64,000 nt of DNA, from the NCBI GenBank assembly GCA_951230915.1, contig OX579641.1, positions 1,736,001-1,800,000 on the forward strand, in the 5' to 3' direction. The DNA comes from Antitrichia curtipendula. Its lineage: Eukaryota; Streptophyta; Bryopsida; Hypnales; Leucodontaceae. Positions 10,816-23,200 of this stretch are shown here, piece after piece (within the stretch, counting starts at the first letter, position 1; each line of letters opens with the position of its first letter). The translations under genes were made by a program, and so were the position numbers. The notes below the pieces were generated by a model that did no database searches, was not told where the DNA came from, and was given only the letters and a program-made list of their open reading frames with translations.

Positions 10816-12347
10816 GGATGTGTTGATTTTTTTTCTTTGACATGTGGAGAAGTAGGGTACAAAGTCCTTGAAACTGAAGTGGAACTGTATTAATTTGGAC
10901 AGGATGTGAATCTATACGTTAACTTAGGCTGGTTGTTTGTTTTGTTTGTTATGTTGAGATCTCTGGAACCATGCATCCCCAGTCGGAAAGTCTTCAACGA
11001 GTAGGGGTGCACAGACTTTGTTTCGTGGTGTTCAGACTTACGGAAAAAAAAATATTGAATTTCAAAGTAGGAAATTTCTTTTACTTTTACTTTGATTGTA
11101 GCAACAGCATGGGCACACTACTTTGTTATGAAACTTTGAAGTGATGTGTTCTAATAAAAGTTCATTGGTGCAATGTTGTCACTAAGTCATCCCCCAAACC
11201 AATAGAAAATGCATCCATTAACAATGTTTATCTTTATCATCTAGAATGACCACAATGTTTTCCTAATATAGATCACAATGATAGAGAATCAGGCAAGGCA
11301 AATTGAGTCACCACCTTGCCATCCACTCTTAGTATATAACTATTGTGCCATGTGTCGTTGGCACAATCAAAATAAAAGTTAAGGTAATTTTTTAATTTTC
11401 CAATTTTTTAATAACTTCAAAAATCAATAGCTTTCACACCACAGGTGCAAACACTACAAAACAATGTCCATGCGTCCCTCCTCGTTGAGGGCTTTCTAAT
11501 GGTACTAAGTCTACAACCAGGGGATACATAGTCAAAGAGATCTCACCACAAATAAAATAAACAAACTCATTTAAGGTATAGATAGAAAGCATCAAGACTT
11601 AAGTCTTTGTACTTTCAATTGGGAATGGAGGGGATTTATCCAATGCAATTTCATGTTTTTATAAGAGATTTAGTTTTTTAGAATAAATTCTTGGGCTCAA
11701 AATTATGGAAGACAATATTTGGATAAAATCATCATAATCATTTATTTGAAATCATGAAGTATAAAATTCCCTAATATATTATAATATAAAACTTATCAAT
11801 AGGACAAGCAACTGAGAATAATATTTTAAATGTCATTAGAATGTCATGAATATGTGCCATTGTGAGTATGTTTGATCAACATTATTATGCCATATAGACA
11901 ATATGCTAAGTCCAAAGTTCTAGGTGATTGCGTCTCTTCCTTGTTATATAGTTATAATACCTTATTGTATAGCCATAATAGGATAATATATAGGTTCTTA
12001 ATTTAAACCTTTATCTTCTTTCTAGTCAAACTTGACATTATAAACAACAATGCTATTAAGCCTCCCAACTTTTGAACATTATGTAGTCCAAATGTCATGG
12101 AAATCATGCCATTATCAACACTTCCTTCCATTTATGGGAGAAGCTTGCAGAAAGAGATGATGAAACTTGACAATTTTGAAGTTGAGTGGATGAATACCAA
12201 TTATGATTTTAGAGGAATTTGATGACATTTTTGGGAATTTTTATGTTCTTAAATTTTTCCCCTAAAGTTTCAATAATTTACGGTTATAAAATGATTGAGT
12301 CATTTTGTGAAATGTAAAACTTTGACTAGACCAAATTTCATCCTCCT
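10816..12347. other. AT-rich intergenic DNA with one copy of the gtttgttttg repeat family
   Basis: A diverged copy of the repeat family seen at 20.5-28.3 kb lies at about 10905-11135. It has a tgtttgttttgtttgtta core, then a ggggtgcacagactttgtttc phrase and a gggcacactac end. The remainder is AT-rich with no gene. Confidence 0.5.
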
Positions 12348-12349
12348 TA

Positions 12350-12860
12350 AGGTAAACCAACCTATCACAGGCAAACCGCTTAGTGAATTGACCGATGACA
12401 AAAAATTTGCAATATATGAAATTTGAGCTAATTAGGTTGAGTTAGTGGCCACAATCAATGCCTTGGGTGACGGTGAAAGAATTATTAGTGACTGTAATAG
12501 GAACTTCTACGTTTTTAGTGCAAATTCATCATAAGAAGTAACTATTTTATTACTCCATATCATGGCCATGTTAAAAATTATTGTGGCCATGTTATGAAAT
12601 TTTGTAACTGCTTTAGGTGGTAAAATGACTATTATGGATACACTTATTGGTAGTTAAGGGGTAGTCTAGATTGAGACTATTTTGGGGCAATTGAACAACA
12701 CACTTAAAAAACTCATAACAAATTCATACTTTGTCAAAAAATAAAATTTCAATTATTCTCTCCATTTCTCACATTTTTCTTCACGGAAATTTTTTCAATT
12801 TTTTTTCAATAATGTCAACAAGGCAAACCGATCATTGTGTTTGTCCTATGCTTGTTTCCT
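12350..12860. mobile_element. TA-flanked MITE with AGGTAAACC ends (decayed)
   Basis: The left end AGGTAAACCAACC at 12350 pairs with a degenerate right end GCTTGTTTCCT at 12860, with TA on both sides. Interior phrases (acttattggtagttaagggg, attgaacaacac, actttgtc) match the copy at 1083-1522. Confidence 0.55.
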
Positions 12861-12925
12861 TAATTAGTGAAGAGCATTGCATATAATGGTCAAAAAATGG
12901 ACAATTTTTGAAAGTCCCAGTACAA

Positions 12926-13092
12926 TAGAACCTCTCTAAAGTAATAGGGCTAGGATTGGACTGACTATATTACATCGGGGAGGATCATTTGCATTAATAA
13001 TGTTTTTATATGGCCCAATCCAAGACCAAGCAGTCAATATTATCTTAGAGAGGCTATCACTTTACAAAGTATTACTTTTTAGAGTGGTTCTA
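12926..13092. mobile_element. Palindromic MITE, about 167 bp
   Basis: The left end TAGAACCTCTCTAAAGTAATA and the right end (reverse complement TAGAACCACTCTAAAAAGTAATA) form an imperfect inverted repeat. Inner segments also pair loosely. The target duplication is unclear, so the superfamily is not assigned. Confidence 0.5.
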
Positions 13093-13430
13093 CTATATGA
13101 CCTACTGAAAATTGTTAAGAAAAACATTGTGGACTCAATTTTGGACTCTTGGTCCATTTCGCAATAAGCATGTCTCTGCTAATTGCACATCTCTACCTAT
13201 AGCACTTGCAGCTTGGTTGCACATTCTGGCACCCTGAAAGAAGATTAAGGTATGTTTGCACATGTTGTTAGAGGTAGCCATCACCGAGAGCCTGAACTAC
13301 AAGAGGCAATCACGAGGCAATGCAGATTTCACATGCCCCAAGTCCTCCGTAATGCGTACCTGGAGCTCCCGATCCCAATCGATTCCAATCAGAGAAGACG
13401 CGGACATAAGCAGAATACCCGGCCCTCACT

Positions 13431-13461
13431 CTAAACCCTAAAAACCCTAAACCCTAAACCA
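13431..13461 (-). repeat. Interstitial plant-type telomere repeats / telo-box cluster
   Basis: The plus strand reads CTAAACCCTAAAAACCCTAA and then CCCTAAACC, about four units of the (CCCTAAA) plant telomere repeat. It may be a telomere-repair scar. Alternatively it may act as a telo-box (AAACCCTAA) promoter motif for a lost minus-strand gene. Confidence 0.7.
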
Positions 13462-13473
13462 ACAAAAACAAAA

Positions 13474-13574
13474 CAAATTGAATAAAAAACAATACAATTT
13501 GAAACAAAACAAAAGCAAAGCAAATTGAATAAAAAACAATACAATTTGAAACAAAACAAAAGCAAAGCAAATTG
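13474..13574. repeat. 47-bp tandem repeat, two full copies plus a partial
   Basis: The unit starting caaattgaataaaaaacaat repeats at 13474 and 13521, and begins again at 13568 before breaking off. The period is exactly 47 bp and the two full copies look identical, so the duplication is recent. It is A-rich on the plus strand. Confidence 0.85.
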
Positions 13575-13945
13575 ACTGATCGGCACTTGCAAATAATGTG
13601 CCGATTGCTCTTGCAACTTGGATACAAATGCTGACGGATCCACTAGCTGAAAGAAAAAACTGCCTTCCCAGATCGATTGAAAGTCCGCGCGCGTTCCGTT
13701 CTTGCTGACCTGCTGCGAAACTCGTGATGGTGATGGGCACGGAACAATCGGCGACATGTACTGCGAGAAGAATTGAAGGCAGACAGACACTCATTCAATT
13801 CATACAGCAAGGACGGAAATGAACGCGCAGGTCAGTACATTCGGCATGATTGTTGACAATCAATAATGGGAAACATCTTTGCGGTGGGAATAATAAGTTT
13901 CGGGTCTCCTTGTAAAATCATGCGGAACCGACAGGGCATTCTATG

Positions 13946-14181
13946 AGCCGGGGTGAACTGGCCCCCTCGCTCGTCCTGCCAAAGTCCATTCAGGGGTGCA
14001 TATAAAAAAAAGCCCCCTATTTTGTGCTGTGAAAAAACTATTTTTTACAGCCTCCCGTAGCTAATTTGGGGCCTCTGATTACAAATATGAATTCAGAATT
14101 TATAAAATAAATCATGCATGGAAAATAAAAAATTTCAGGGTTTTCCTAGGAGGACAAGCAAGGGGTCAGTTCACCCTAGCC
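13946..14181. mobile_element. hAT-type MITE, 236 bp, with an 8-bp target duplication
   Basis: The direct repeat ATTCTATG lies on both sides (13938-13945 and 14182-14189). The ends are inverted: AGCCGGGGTGAACTGGCCCC at left and, reading inward from the right, GGCTAGGGTGAACTGACCCC. An 8-bp duplication is typical of hAT transposition. A second copy with its own 8-bp duplication is at 54234-54448. Confidence 0.8.
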
Positions 14182-14189
14182 ATTCTATG

Positions 14190-14786
14190 CCTGTGGATAA
14201 AGTAAAGGTAACTACATCTAAAAGTGCACGCTACCCAAAATCGCACACTACATGTTCTTGTCTAAAATGTACTCCCAATGTTCATGAGAGTCTATGATCA
14301 TTTTTAGGAACACCTCTTTTCAGCACTTTGAAAATTTGTAGTTTTTTTCATACGGTGTCCACAAACTGCATTCTAAGAGAATCTAGAATTTCCTACTCTT
14401 TACCAAGAGGACCCCACAAAAAAAACTCAATATAATAATGAGAACCATGCTGAATTCCTTATTTGTGTGATTTTAGGCGTAGTCACCTTACCCTTGGAAA
14501 TCAATAGTGAAATTGCATCCAAGGTGAAAACACCACCAAAAGTAGGACGTTAAACCTAGCCTACAAAGTGGGCCTAGCTGGCTGGTTTATCCCAGGGAAA
14601 AACACAACTTTTAAATATTTTTTACACATAATATTTTTTGCAAGTTTTGAATTCATATTTGCTATCAAAGACCCCAAATTAGCTAGGAGAAGTCTAGAGC
14701 ATATCCTAGACATAGCTCAAAATAGTTTTGTTTCTTTTACTTTTATCCCCGGAGAACCCCAAAATTATCCTACTTGACTTACTTCG
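14190..14786. other. Intergenic DNA with a relic of the hAT MITE interior
   Basis: About 14610-14740 shares phrases such as gcaagttttgaattcatatt and aaagaccccaaatt with the hAT MITE at 54234-54448, but no intact ends are visible. No gene is seen. Confidence 0.4.
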
Positions 14787-14789
14787 TGG

Positions 14790-15008
14790 CACTAGAAGAA
14801 ACCCATGTTTTTTTTGACATGCCCAATATTTTTATGACGGATTTTTTTGGACATCTATTTTGACATCTAGTTGTTTTTATGTTGTTTATGATGTTCACTA
14901 GATGTTATTGTTGACATAAAAATAGCTAGATGTCAAAATAGATGTCCAAAAAATTCTGTCATAAAAATATTGGGCATGTCAAAAAAAACTGATGGGTTTC
15001 TTCTAGTG
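14790..15008. mobile_element. CACTA-type foldback MITE, 219 bp, TSD TGG
   Basis: The element starts CACTAGAAGAAACCCATG and ends with the complement ...GGGTTTCTTCTAGTG, flanked by the direct repeat TGG (14787-14789 and 15009-15011). CACTA...TAGTG ends with a 3-bp duplication define the CACTA (CMC) superfamily. The two halves are near-perfect inverted copies, so it folds into a long hairpin. It has no coding capacity. Confidence 0.85.
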
Positions 15009-15070
15009 TGGGTTGGATTTAGTGTCTTGCTTGCCAAAACGTTAGAACTTAAAAGAAGTAATTCAGCATA

Positions 15071-15398
15071 AGGTAGGAGGTTCTAAAAGCGTACAAGTCC
15101 TATAATTGCCCACATCCTCAAATGTACATTATTTGTATATGTTGCCTTTTCATAGCCTTCAGCAATGTACAAATTGTGTACATTTGAGGAGGTGGGTGAT
15201 TTTAGAGCCTTGTGCCATTTCAACTTCAAAATTTCATAATTAATTCTACAAAGCTCAAAAAAAATATGAAACGGATTGGGTTAGATGCCAATTCCACTTG
15301 CCTTACAAGGAAAATTTACTGAAAAATATTTCAAGAAGTTTCACCTCTCCAAAATTTAGTTTCACCTCTTAAATGGGCGATTTATGGACCTCCTACCT
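15071..15398. mobile_element. TA-flanked MITE with AGGTAGGAGG ends, 328 bp
   Basis: AGGTAGGAGGTTCTAAAAGCG at left and its imperfect complement at right (reverse complement AGGTAGGAGGTCCATAAATCG) are flanked by TA. An inner hairpin is built on tcaaatgtaca and tgtacatttga (about 15118-15190). The copy at 49685-50011 is close and the one at 3990-5271 is a longer relative. Confidence 0.8.
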
Positions 15399-15626
15399 TA
15401 CAAAGACACTTGAAGGGATTGAAAGCCCTTTGCAACCGTATAGTATATTATGAATTTGGTGGTATTTGATTATAAAAATATTGACCAAATTATTTTTAAT
15501 ACAAAGTAAATCAATGATCATGATAGTATGTAAATAAGAATGTATTCATAAATTAGACCACAATCGAAGAGTTACAAGGCTAAATATGGGGTGTATAGAG
15601 GAATTCCAAGGACCTTTTAAGGATTA

Positions 15627-16055
15627 AGGTAGACCAACCCAATTCTGTCCACTGCCCAATTTTGTCACCTATTTTTGGCTTCAATTCCATCCATTCAAAC
15701 ATCCAAATATGTCCAAAAAATATCCAAATCCCAGCAAGATTGTGACAAAATCAGTGAATTAATGCGCAAATGGATAACGTGTCAAACCTTGATTGGTGGA
15801 AACTTAAGTGCCAATGGAAACATGGGAGGGCATTTATGAGGTGTTTATGACTCTACAATATGGGCAATTATGTAATTTCAGGGCAGACTACTTCAAAAAT
15901 TCACAAAAATTACAATTTTAATGAAAAATTTATAATTTCACTTGAATTTGATCCGTGAAACAAGCACACACTTCAAAAAATATGTGCCCCTCTTAGAATT
16001 GGCCCCAAGATATTCAGATTCCAAATTAGGGTGGTAATAGGCTTGTCTATCTTGG
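15627..16055. mobile_element. Decayed TA-flanked MITE with AGGTAGACC end
   Basis: The left end AGGTAGACCAACCC at 15627 is preceded by TA. A degraded partner (ggcttgtctatcttgg) lies near 16035-16055. Interior phrases (gggcaattatgtaatttcagggcagactacttcaaaaattc) recall the 1083-1522 family. The right boundary is approximate. Confidence 0.4.
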
Positions 16056-16569
16056 AGGCATCTTTTTCATGATAAAACATTTTTATAATATTAGCAATTG
16101 AAAATCATATTTTCAAAAATAAATATATTTTTTGGATTAGACATGTAATTACTATGAATTTTCAAACCAATAGCTCCCTTCACTATTGAAATTATCACAT
16201 AGACTTCTCAGAAAATTTAAATTAAAAAAATCAAGAATCAACCTATCACAATGAAATATGGAATCATTATAAATCGTACTTTGGGGGACGTTTTCAAAAA
16301 AATTATACTTGTCAAAAATGGGTCCACAAACAGTTGTAGGTGATTCACCCAATTAGTTAAATGAATTTAATGTGATTCTTTAGAACAAGCTTCCATATAC
16401 AAAAATTGACTAAATTTCAAAAAAGACAAGTCATCCTATACTTCTACATGGAAGTGCAAAATGTTTCTAAAAGGAGAACTAGAATTGTTGGCTAGCTAGC
16501 AAAATTTTGAATAGAGGTTTGTGAAAAGTGGAAAAGGCAACTTTCCAACATTTGAAAATCTATTTCTAA

Positions 16570-17522
16570 CCTCTAAAAGGATCAAAGTGCATTTTTGGCA
16601 ACATTGAAATTTTAGGCAGCTCACTACGAATATAATTTTTATTTTTTTATTTAAAATTCTCACGCAACATGTGCCCAAGGAGTAGCTTTAAGGCCCAACA
16701 ATTTTCATAACTTTTGACTACATGGTCAAAAAGTTTATGTATGATATGTAATTTTCATTACTCAATGGGCAGTCCAGGCAACAAAAAACTTCTTTAAAAA
16801 TCACTTATTTTAAAAGTAAAATTTTGAAACTGGTTTTGTAGATTTCTATATACATGGAAAGCTTTCAACCATTCCATTTTGATTGATGAAATGAAAGTTG
16901 AGAGGAGTTTTAGTTGTGGGTAGTTTACAGGTAGTTATGAAATCTCTACTCTAAAATAAACTTTGAAGTCCTTTATTTAACTTAATTTTTAATATTTTTG
17001 AAAAAAAATGAAAACATTAGGTATACATTGTTTATTACAACATTACAACCATTGGGATTGGCATTTTTCAACTCCATAACTAAATCGTTAACAATTTCAT
17101 ATTTTAAATAATTATCTACTTCTTTCTACTTATTATTTTTTTCCTATATGTTGTACAATTCCAAATGATGTGAAAATTTTCAAGCATGTATCCAACTTGC
17201 CTTGAAGAATGAATGGCCAAAGAAGCACCACCATTTTGGACAATTTTGCACACAAATGTGACAAATGCGATCTTGTAAAGTGTAGTTGCACGTTTTTTGG
17301 CAAGGCCCCCCAAAAGGGCTTTTATCACTTCAAACACTAATATCTTGCAATCTATAAGGTGAAAATTTCTGAATTTTTTTCTTCATCTTTTCAAACCATT
17401 TTACTACAAGATCCTATGGTTACTTGTGTCCAAAAATGTTTTTTTCAAAAATTTGATACTTGTACTAGAAATGACAGATTTGGAGCATTTTTGATGAAAA
17501 CATAGTCTTTGACATATAAGGG
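16570..17522 (+). mobile_element. TTAA-type piggyBac-like MITE, about 950 bp
   Basis: The left end CCTCTAAAAGGATC follows CTAA, and the right end TAAGGG precedes TTAA (17523-17526). The interior matches the 39924-40858 copy: a left aattttaggcagctcac box, a middle tggaaagctttcaacc box, and a right-hand gaaaacatagtc box. It has no intact transposase, only a 73-codon minus-strand frame shared with other copies. Confidence 0.75.
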
Positions 17523-17526
17523 TTAA

Positions 17527-18379
17527 TATTGGACCTGAATTTCTTGGTTGGTTCTAGTTTGACAATGACAATGAGGCAAAATTACTTCTAAAATGTAGTT
17601 TCTTCCTACTCATATAGAAATTAAAGCATCATACACTTGGACAAAGGCAATTTTGATTTCAAAAAACTCAATTATTCTTTTCAAATTCCATTTCGACATA
17701 GAATAAACTTGCCATTTATCACACACATCCAAAAAATGGTCAACAACGATTGCCATTGTTTTACTGAATAGTAACCGCACAATTCAACTACCAATTCAAT
17801 TGCAATGGAATCAAAATTTGTATCACCATCCAATGACCACACACTATATGGCAAAGGGTTGTAAGGAATTTTTAACTAGATTTCAACTTGATTGCCTTTA
17901 AATTGCAATAAAATTTATAGGAAGAAATCTTTTTGCATTTTATTTTTTGAAGGTGAATTTCAACATGACATTTAATAATCACGCTATATTTCAAAACCTA
18001 CAAATCTCTATATTTATATGGAGAAGGATTTGAATTTTGTCTGTGCAGTAATAGACAACTTTATTATACATATAATTCAACATTGAGGCAACACATGTTT
18101 TTGAGAATAGTCATGATTTGTTGTTATTTTGTTGATGTGACAAGCGTGTACCAAGTCAACATAGAATAAGTTGCATATTTCTTACTCTCTTTTCAACTTA
18201 CGTTTAGAGTTTGGGAATCAAACAAAATCAGTTTTATTAACCTTAAAATTCTTGTTACTAAATTTTGAGCCACTTGGAGGGTTAGAATATATCTTGCCTC
18301 TTTCCTTCTTACTTCTAGAAACAAACTACCTACTAAGGTAGGGGTCTATAAAAGTGACATGTCTCTAAAAGCGAGTGTT
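17527..18379. other. AT-rich intergenic DNA, nothing recognised
   Basis: No ORF, RNA gene or element boundary could be supported in this stretch. Confidence 0.5.
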
Positions 18380-19226
18380 TTTGAACACATAGAACCGTAG
18401 GATCTTGTAGTGTGCTGGTTTGAAAAGATGCGGAAAAAATTTCAGAAATTTCCATTGTGTAGATGGCAAGATATTAGTGATTGTGGTGACAAAAACTTTT
18501 TTTTGTGGTGCTGTGAAAAATCGGGCAGCTGCACTTCACAAGATCACATTTGTATGAAAAAATGTCCAAACTGGTGGTGCTTCTTTGGATTCATTCTTTA
18601 AGGCAAGTTGGTTACATACTTGAAAATTTTCACATCATTTGAAGTTGTACAACATATAGGAAAAAGATAGTAAGTAGAAAGAAGTAGATAATTAATCAAA
18701 ATTAGAAAACTGTTAAGAATTTAGTTATGGAATTGGAAAATGCCAATGCCAATGGTTGAAATGTTCTAATAAAAATTCTGCATCCTGTAATTTTATTTTA
18801 TTTCCAAAAATATTGAAAAATTGAGTAAAGTAAAGGATTTCAAAGTTTATTTTAGAGTAAAAAATGTATGACTACCTACAAACTAAACTCCTTGTAACTT
18901 TCACCTCATCAATCAAAATGGAACAATTCAGAGCTTTCCATGTATCTATAAATCTAGAAAACTGATTTCAAAATTTTGTTTCTCAAAAAAAGTATTTTTT
19001 TTAATTTACATGGGTTGTCCGAGTTAAAAAATAAACAACAATTTGCATCATAACTTTTCACTTAATATATACTCAAATGTAATGAAATTTAGCACTCATG
19101 GAAGATATTCCTTGTCCATACTTTGTAAAAAATTATCAAAATCTCCTAAATAAGTCAAATCTCCATTCACATGTACTTGCCCCAAAAAATTATGCTGCCA
19201 AAAACACAAGGCTGGTTCTTTAGGGG
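18380..19226 (-). mobile_element. TTAA-type piggyBac-like MITE, reverse orientation
   Basis: The end on the plus-strand right reads GGTTCTTTAGGGG followed by TTAA (19227-19230). The interior is the reverse complement of the family consensus (gtaggatcttgtagt near 18400, tacaacatataggaaaaa near 18650). The other end is decayed and its position is approximate. Confidence 0.65.
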
Positions 19227-19348
19227 TTAAATTGTGTTATGCAAATCCTATATAGAGACAATCATAGAAAAAAATTAGACAATATTTTTGTTGTGTGAAT
19301 GTCAACTCCTTGTATCACAAAAATGACAAGTTGTATACAATTCATTAA

Positions 19349-20264
19349 CCCCTAAAGGTCCGTTTGTCTCCTCGGGGGACAATTTGGGTCCGGGTAGGTT
19401 CCTGTGACCTCAATTTGTAGAGAAATTTTTTGGGATTTTTTGAGGTTGTGTGGTTTTGCGAGAGCTTTGTGGATATATAATTTTTATTTCAATTGGTGCC
19501 AGAGAGAAAAAGTTATGCCAAAAATAGAGTTTGGCGGGCAACACAAAAAAATCACAGAAAGTCAAAATAAATTTTTTAAATATTTTTTTCAAAATCTATG
19601 TCTTTTTATCTACATTTGAAGCTTTGATTCATTCTATTTGGACTAAAAATGAAAAAGTTATGGACAATCTTAGTTTTTCGGGCAATCTAAGCATCTTCTT
19701 GAAAAAATAACTTTTAGGATTCATTTTTGAATGCAATTTTTACAATTTTCAGGGAAAAATTGTTAGACAAGCTTGAATTTGCTTTCTAGAAAAATCTCAC
19801 CATTGGGATTATAGTATTTCAATTTTGTCTTAGAGCTATTAACGATTTAGTTATTCCTTGAATCTTGAACCTACTTCTACTTAACAATTTTTTAATGAGT
19901 AAAAATTTAGTGTTTTTTTCTTGAATTCTTTTTCCTAAATTCTCAAATAAAGTATTCAACATATAAACTTAGAAAATCAAAATCAACAATACAAAAAATT
20001 TAAGTTAAATAGGTTCAAAGCCCAAAAATCTAGTCAAGCAAGGTGCAAAAAAACTTGTTTTCTTCACTTTGAATGCAAATATCTTGCAATCTATTCGGGC
20101 AAAGTTTTTGAAATTTCTTGCACACATTCTCATACTAGTCTAGTATAAGATCCTACGGTTAGATATGCAAAAAAAAACAATTTTTTATAGTTTTTTGCTC
20201 TTTGCAATAGAAGTGGCAGTTTTGAGTGTGTTTTGATGGAGAAAAGGCCTCGGGGCTTTAGGGG
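19349..20264 (+). mobile_element. TTAA-type piggyBac-like MITE, subfamily B, 916 bp
   Basis: TTAA (19345-19348) precedes CCCCTAAAGGTCCG and GGGGCTTTAGGGG is followed by TTAA (20265-20268). It differs from the main subfamily in its left half (ctcgggggacaatttgggtcc) but keeps the right-hand ataagatcctacggttagat box. Its closest relative is at 42373-43292. It is non-coding. Confidence 0.8.
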
Positions 20265-20268
20265 TTAA

Positions 20269-23200
20269 ACACTATGATGATGGGTCCCTTTATAAAACAT
20301 TCTTTATTATAAAGTATAATGTCTTTGTAATAGTGTTAGGCATGATAATTTTGAGCAAGGGACTCTTGTTTGTGTGCTTAACATAACAAGATGCCCCACG
20401 ACGTGCCTTGGCCTCCCATCATGTGAAGTTCTCACCCTTGCCTTCGAGGCATGAACCTCACACAATGGGAGTCCCACTATATGTTATTCTAAAAAATTAA
20501 CAAATTCCACTTGGTGGATTGCATTATTGCAATTAGTACTTGCTATTTAAAGAATAATAGAATTCTATCAATACCTTAAGTTTGGTTCTTTGTTTGTTTT
20601 GTTTTGTTTGTTACAATGAAATCTCTTGGACCATGATTTCTACAATTGGGTGATTGCAAGAAAGACTAGTACTATTTTTTTGTCACACTTGATGTGTTGG
20701 ACTTGTTGTTGGCTATAACTTTTGAAGAATGAATCCAATTAACTTGAAATTTTTCTTGGAGATGGCTAACTTGATCTTGTTTAGATCCCTTATTTTTCAA
20801 AAAAATTTAAAATTTTCTCTTTCCTATAAAGTCCTCCCAAATGGACAATTTTTAGTTTTCTTAAAAATTGTTTTTCCTGTTTTTTACAAATTAAAATGTG
20901 AAAGTACCTATTTTAAAAGGTGTATACATTGAACATATTTTTCAGATTTTTTTAAAATTGTTTTTCTAATTATACAATACTCCCCAAAAAACATGAGTAC
21001 TGTGGAAAATGCTACGCTTTTTGGTCGGTCTTTCTTGCATTCACCCAATTGTATTCTTGGCATTGTTGAAAAGCTATATGCGAGGGGTGCATGGTCTTTG
21101 TTTTATGGCATTTTGATTCATAGCAAAAAAGATATTGAGTTTTGAAGTTTTTATGAATTAAAAAATTATTTTTATTTTTATTTTGCTTCTGGCAGTGGCA
21201 CAGGGTACACTACTACAACGAAGCATGATAGAGAGTTAAAAGGTATGGAATGTTCATATTTGAAAACCTTAGTTCTGATTCAATTTAACCTTAGGATTTT
21301 GACATCTATACTTTAAGTTTGTTTTGTTTGATATGTTGAAATCTAAGAAACTATGAGGCATCTAACGGGTTTCTTGGTGCCATTGAAAAGCTCTTTGCAA
21401 GGAAGGGTGTATAGACTTTGCTTGTAGCATTTGGACCTATGATGTGAAAATGATTGAAATTCAAAGTTCTTATGAATTCAAAAATTGATTAAATCATCTT
21501 TTATATTGGACAAAAAAAGTCCTTGCACTCCTTCTATATAAAGTTTTCTATTTGTACCAAGAACACAACCTTTTACACTGTAGTGTGAAAGCTATTGAAT
21601 TTCAAAATTTTAATGAATTAAAAATTAAAAAATTCTTCAACTTTTGTTTTGATTGAAGCAACGGTATAAGGTACACTAGGACATGTGATTGCTAGTATGT
21701 GAGTATAAAATCTTGAGCCCATGATTCTAGGAGCTTAAGCTCTTGTGGTATAGGTAACTACATAATAGGCACTTTCTATAGTTATAGGACATTTATATTA
21801 TATGTGTCTATGTTATAAGCATCTTTCATGGTTATAGAATTTTTATAACTATAGGTGCCTAATTGTATTAAAAGAGTCTATGTTATAGGTACCTTCCATG
21901 GTTATAGGATATTTATATTATAGGTGTCTATGTTATAGGTACCTATGTGATAAACACTTTCCATGGTTATAGGATACTTGTATTATAAATATGTATATTA
22001 TAGACACCTTCAATAGTTGTAGAGTACCTACTTACACCTAGGCTCAAGGCTTGTAGGCTCACATTTCTAGGCTCACATGCTAGCGTTGTTGCACTAGAAC
22101 ACAACCTCTGACATTGCAATAAAGCCCTTGCACTCTTTTGTGCATAAAGGGCAAGTTATTGAATTTCAAAGTTATTAAAAATTAGAAAATTAGTTTTACT
22201 TTTATGTTGAATGTGGCAATGGCACATTGGCACAAGGCACACTAGTCTAAACTTAAGTTAGGTTGTTTGTTTTGTTTTGTTTGATACAATGAGACCTAAA
22301 AAACCATGAGGCATCCGGCAACGTTCTTGATACCATTATGGAATTTCAAAGTTTCTATGAATTCAAAATTTGAATTAAATTATTTTTTATTTTGTAAAAT
22401 CATAACTTTCCCTTTGCATGTTCAAATGCCACAAAACAAATCATTTTCACTCCTTTGTGCATAAAGCTTTCTATTTATAAGTTTTGTGGTATTTGGACCT
22501 ACAATGTAAAAGTTATAGATTTTTTTTAAATTAAAAAATTGAATTAAATTATTTTGAAAAAAACATAACTTTCACACGGCATGTCCAAACACTACAAAAC
22601 ATAGCCCTTGCACTCGTTTGTGCACAAAGCTTTTTATTCATCCAATGAACCCATGGTTTTTTACTATGCCTTGTAATCCATATATACATGCGTTGAAACT
22701 TTATATTTTGGGGGCTATTTAGTTATTAATTCACAATATATATGCCCCTATTTTTTTTCTACATCTTTTTTTTGTCCATTTTCCTACACCCTATGGTAAT
22801 TCAACCTAAAATTTTAAAACATTCAAACATGTCCCTATTGTAATTCAAAAATTTATATATGGTTTTAGGGTTGATCACTTTAAGATTTACACTCTATTGT
22901 CACTACTTTTAAATACAACTCATACAAACAACACATATATGGACATCATTTATTAAACAATTCATACAAATAAATCATGCAAATGAATCATACATGCACA
23001 ATAGGAGGAAAAACCAGGGAAATTAGAAACCATACAAGTAGTATTATATTAGCTAAGCTTCACATATGTATTTGCAAATGCAGTGGTTTAGGGTTCCAAA
23101 ATCTTCTACATTGTGCCAATAAAAAGATTGATTTCTTATGCCAGTAAGTAGATTACTTTGATATAGTACAATAATTGTTTCTATCTGAAAAAATAAACCT

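Larger units (their letters stand above)
13130..13937. other. G+C-enriched island with no recognised gene
   Basis: Composition jumps above the flanks at about 13260-13440 and 13580-13850. Frames exist on both strands (13138-13284, 13447-13794 and 13431-13790 on the minus strand), but none has a recognisable domain, and the longer ones run into the tandem repeat at 13474. It could be the relic of a promoter/5' exon or a captured gene fragment. The minus-strand frame at 13284 begins ATGGCT, with a splice-acceptor-like tract about 30 nt later. Confidence 0.3.

Noticed and set aside
13447..13794. Two overlapping minus-strand ORFs of 115-119 codons
   Set aside because: Half of each is the translated 47-bp A-rich repeat, giving artificial Phe/Cys/Leu runs. 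No domain is seen.
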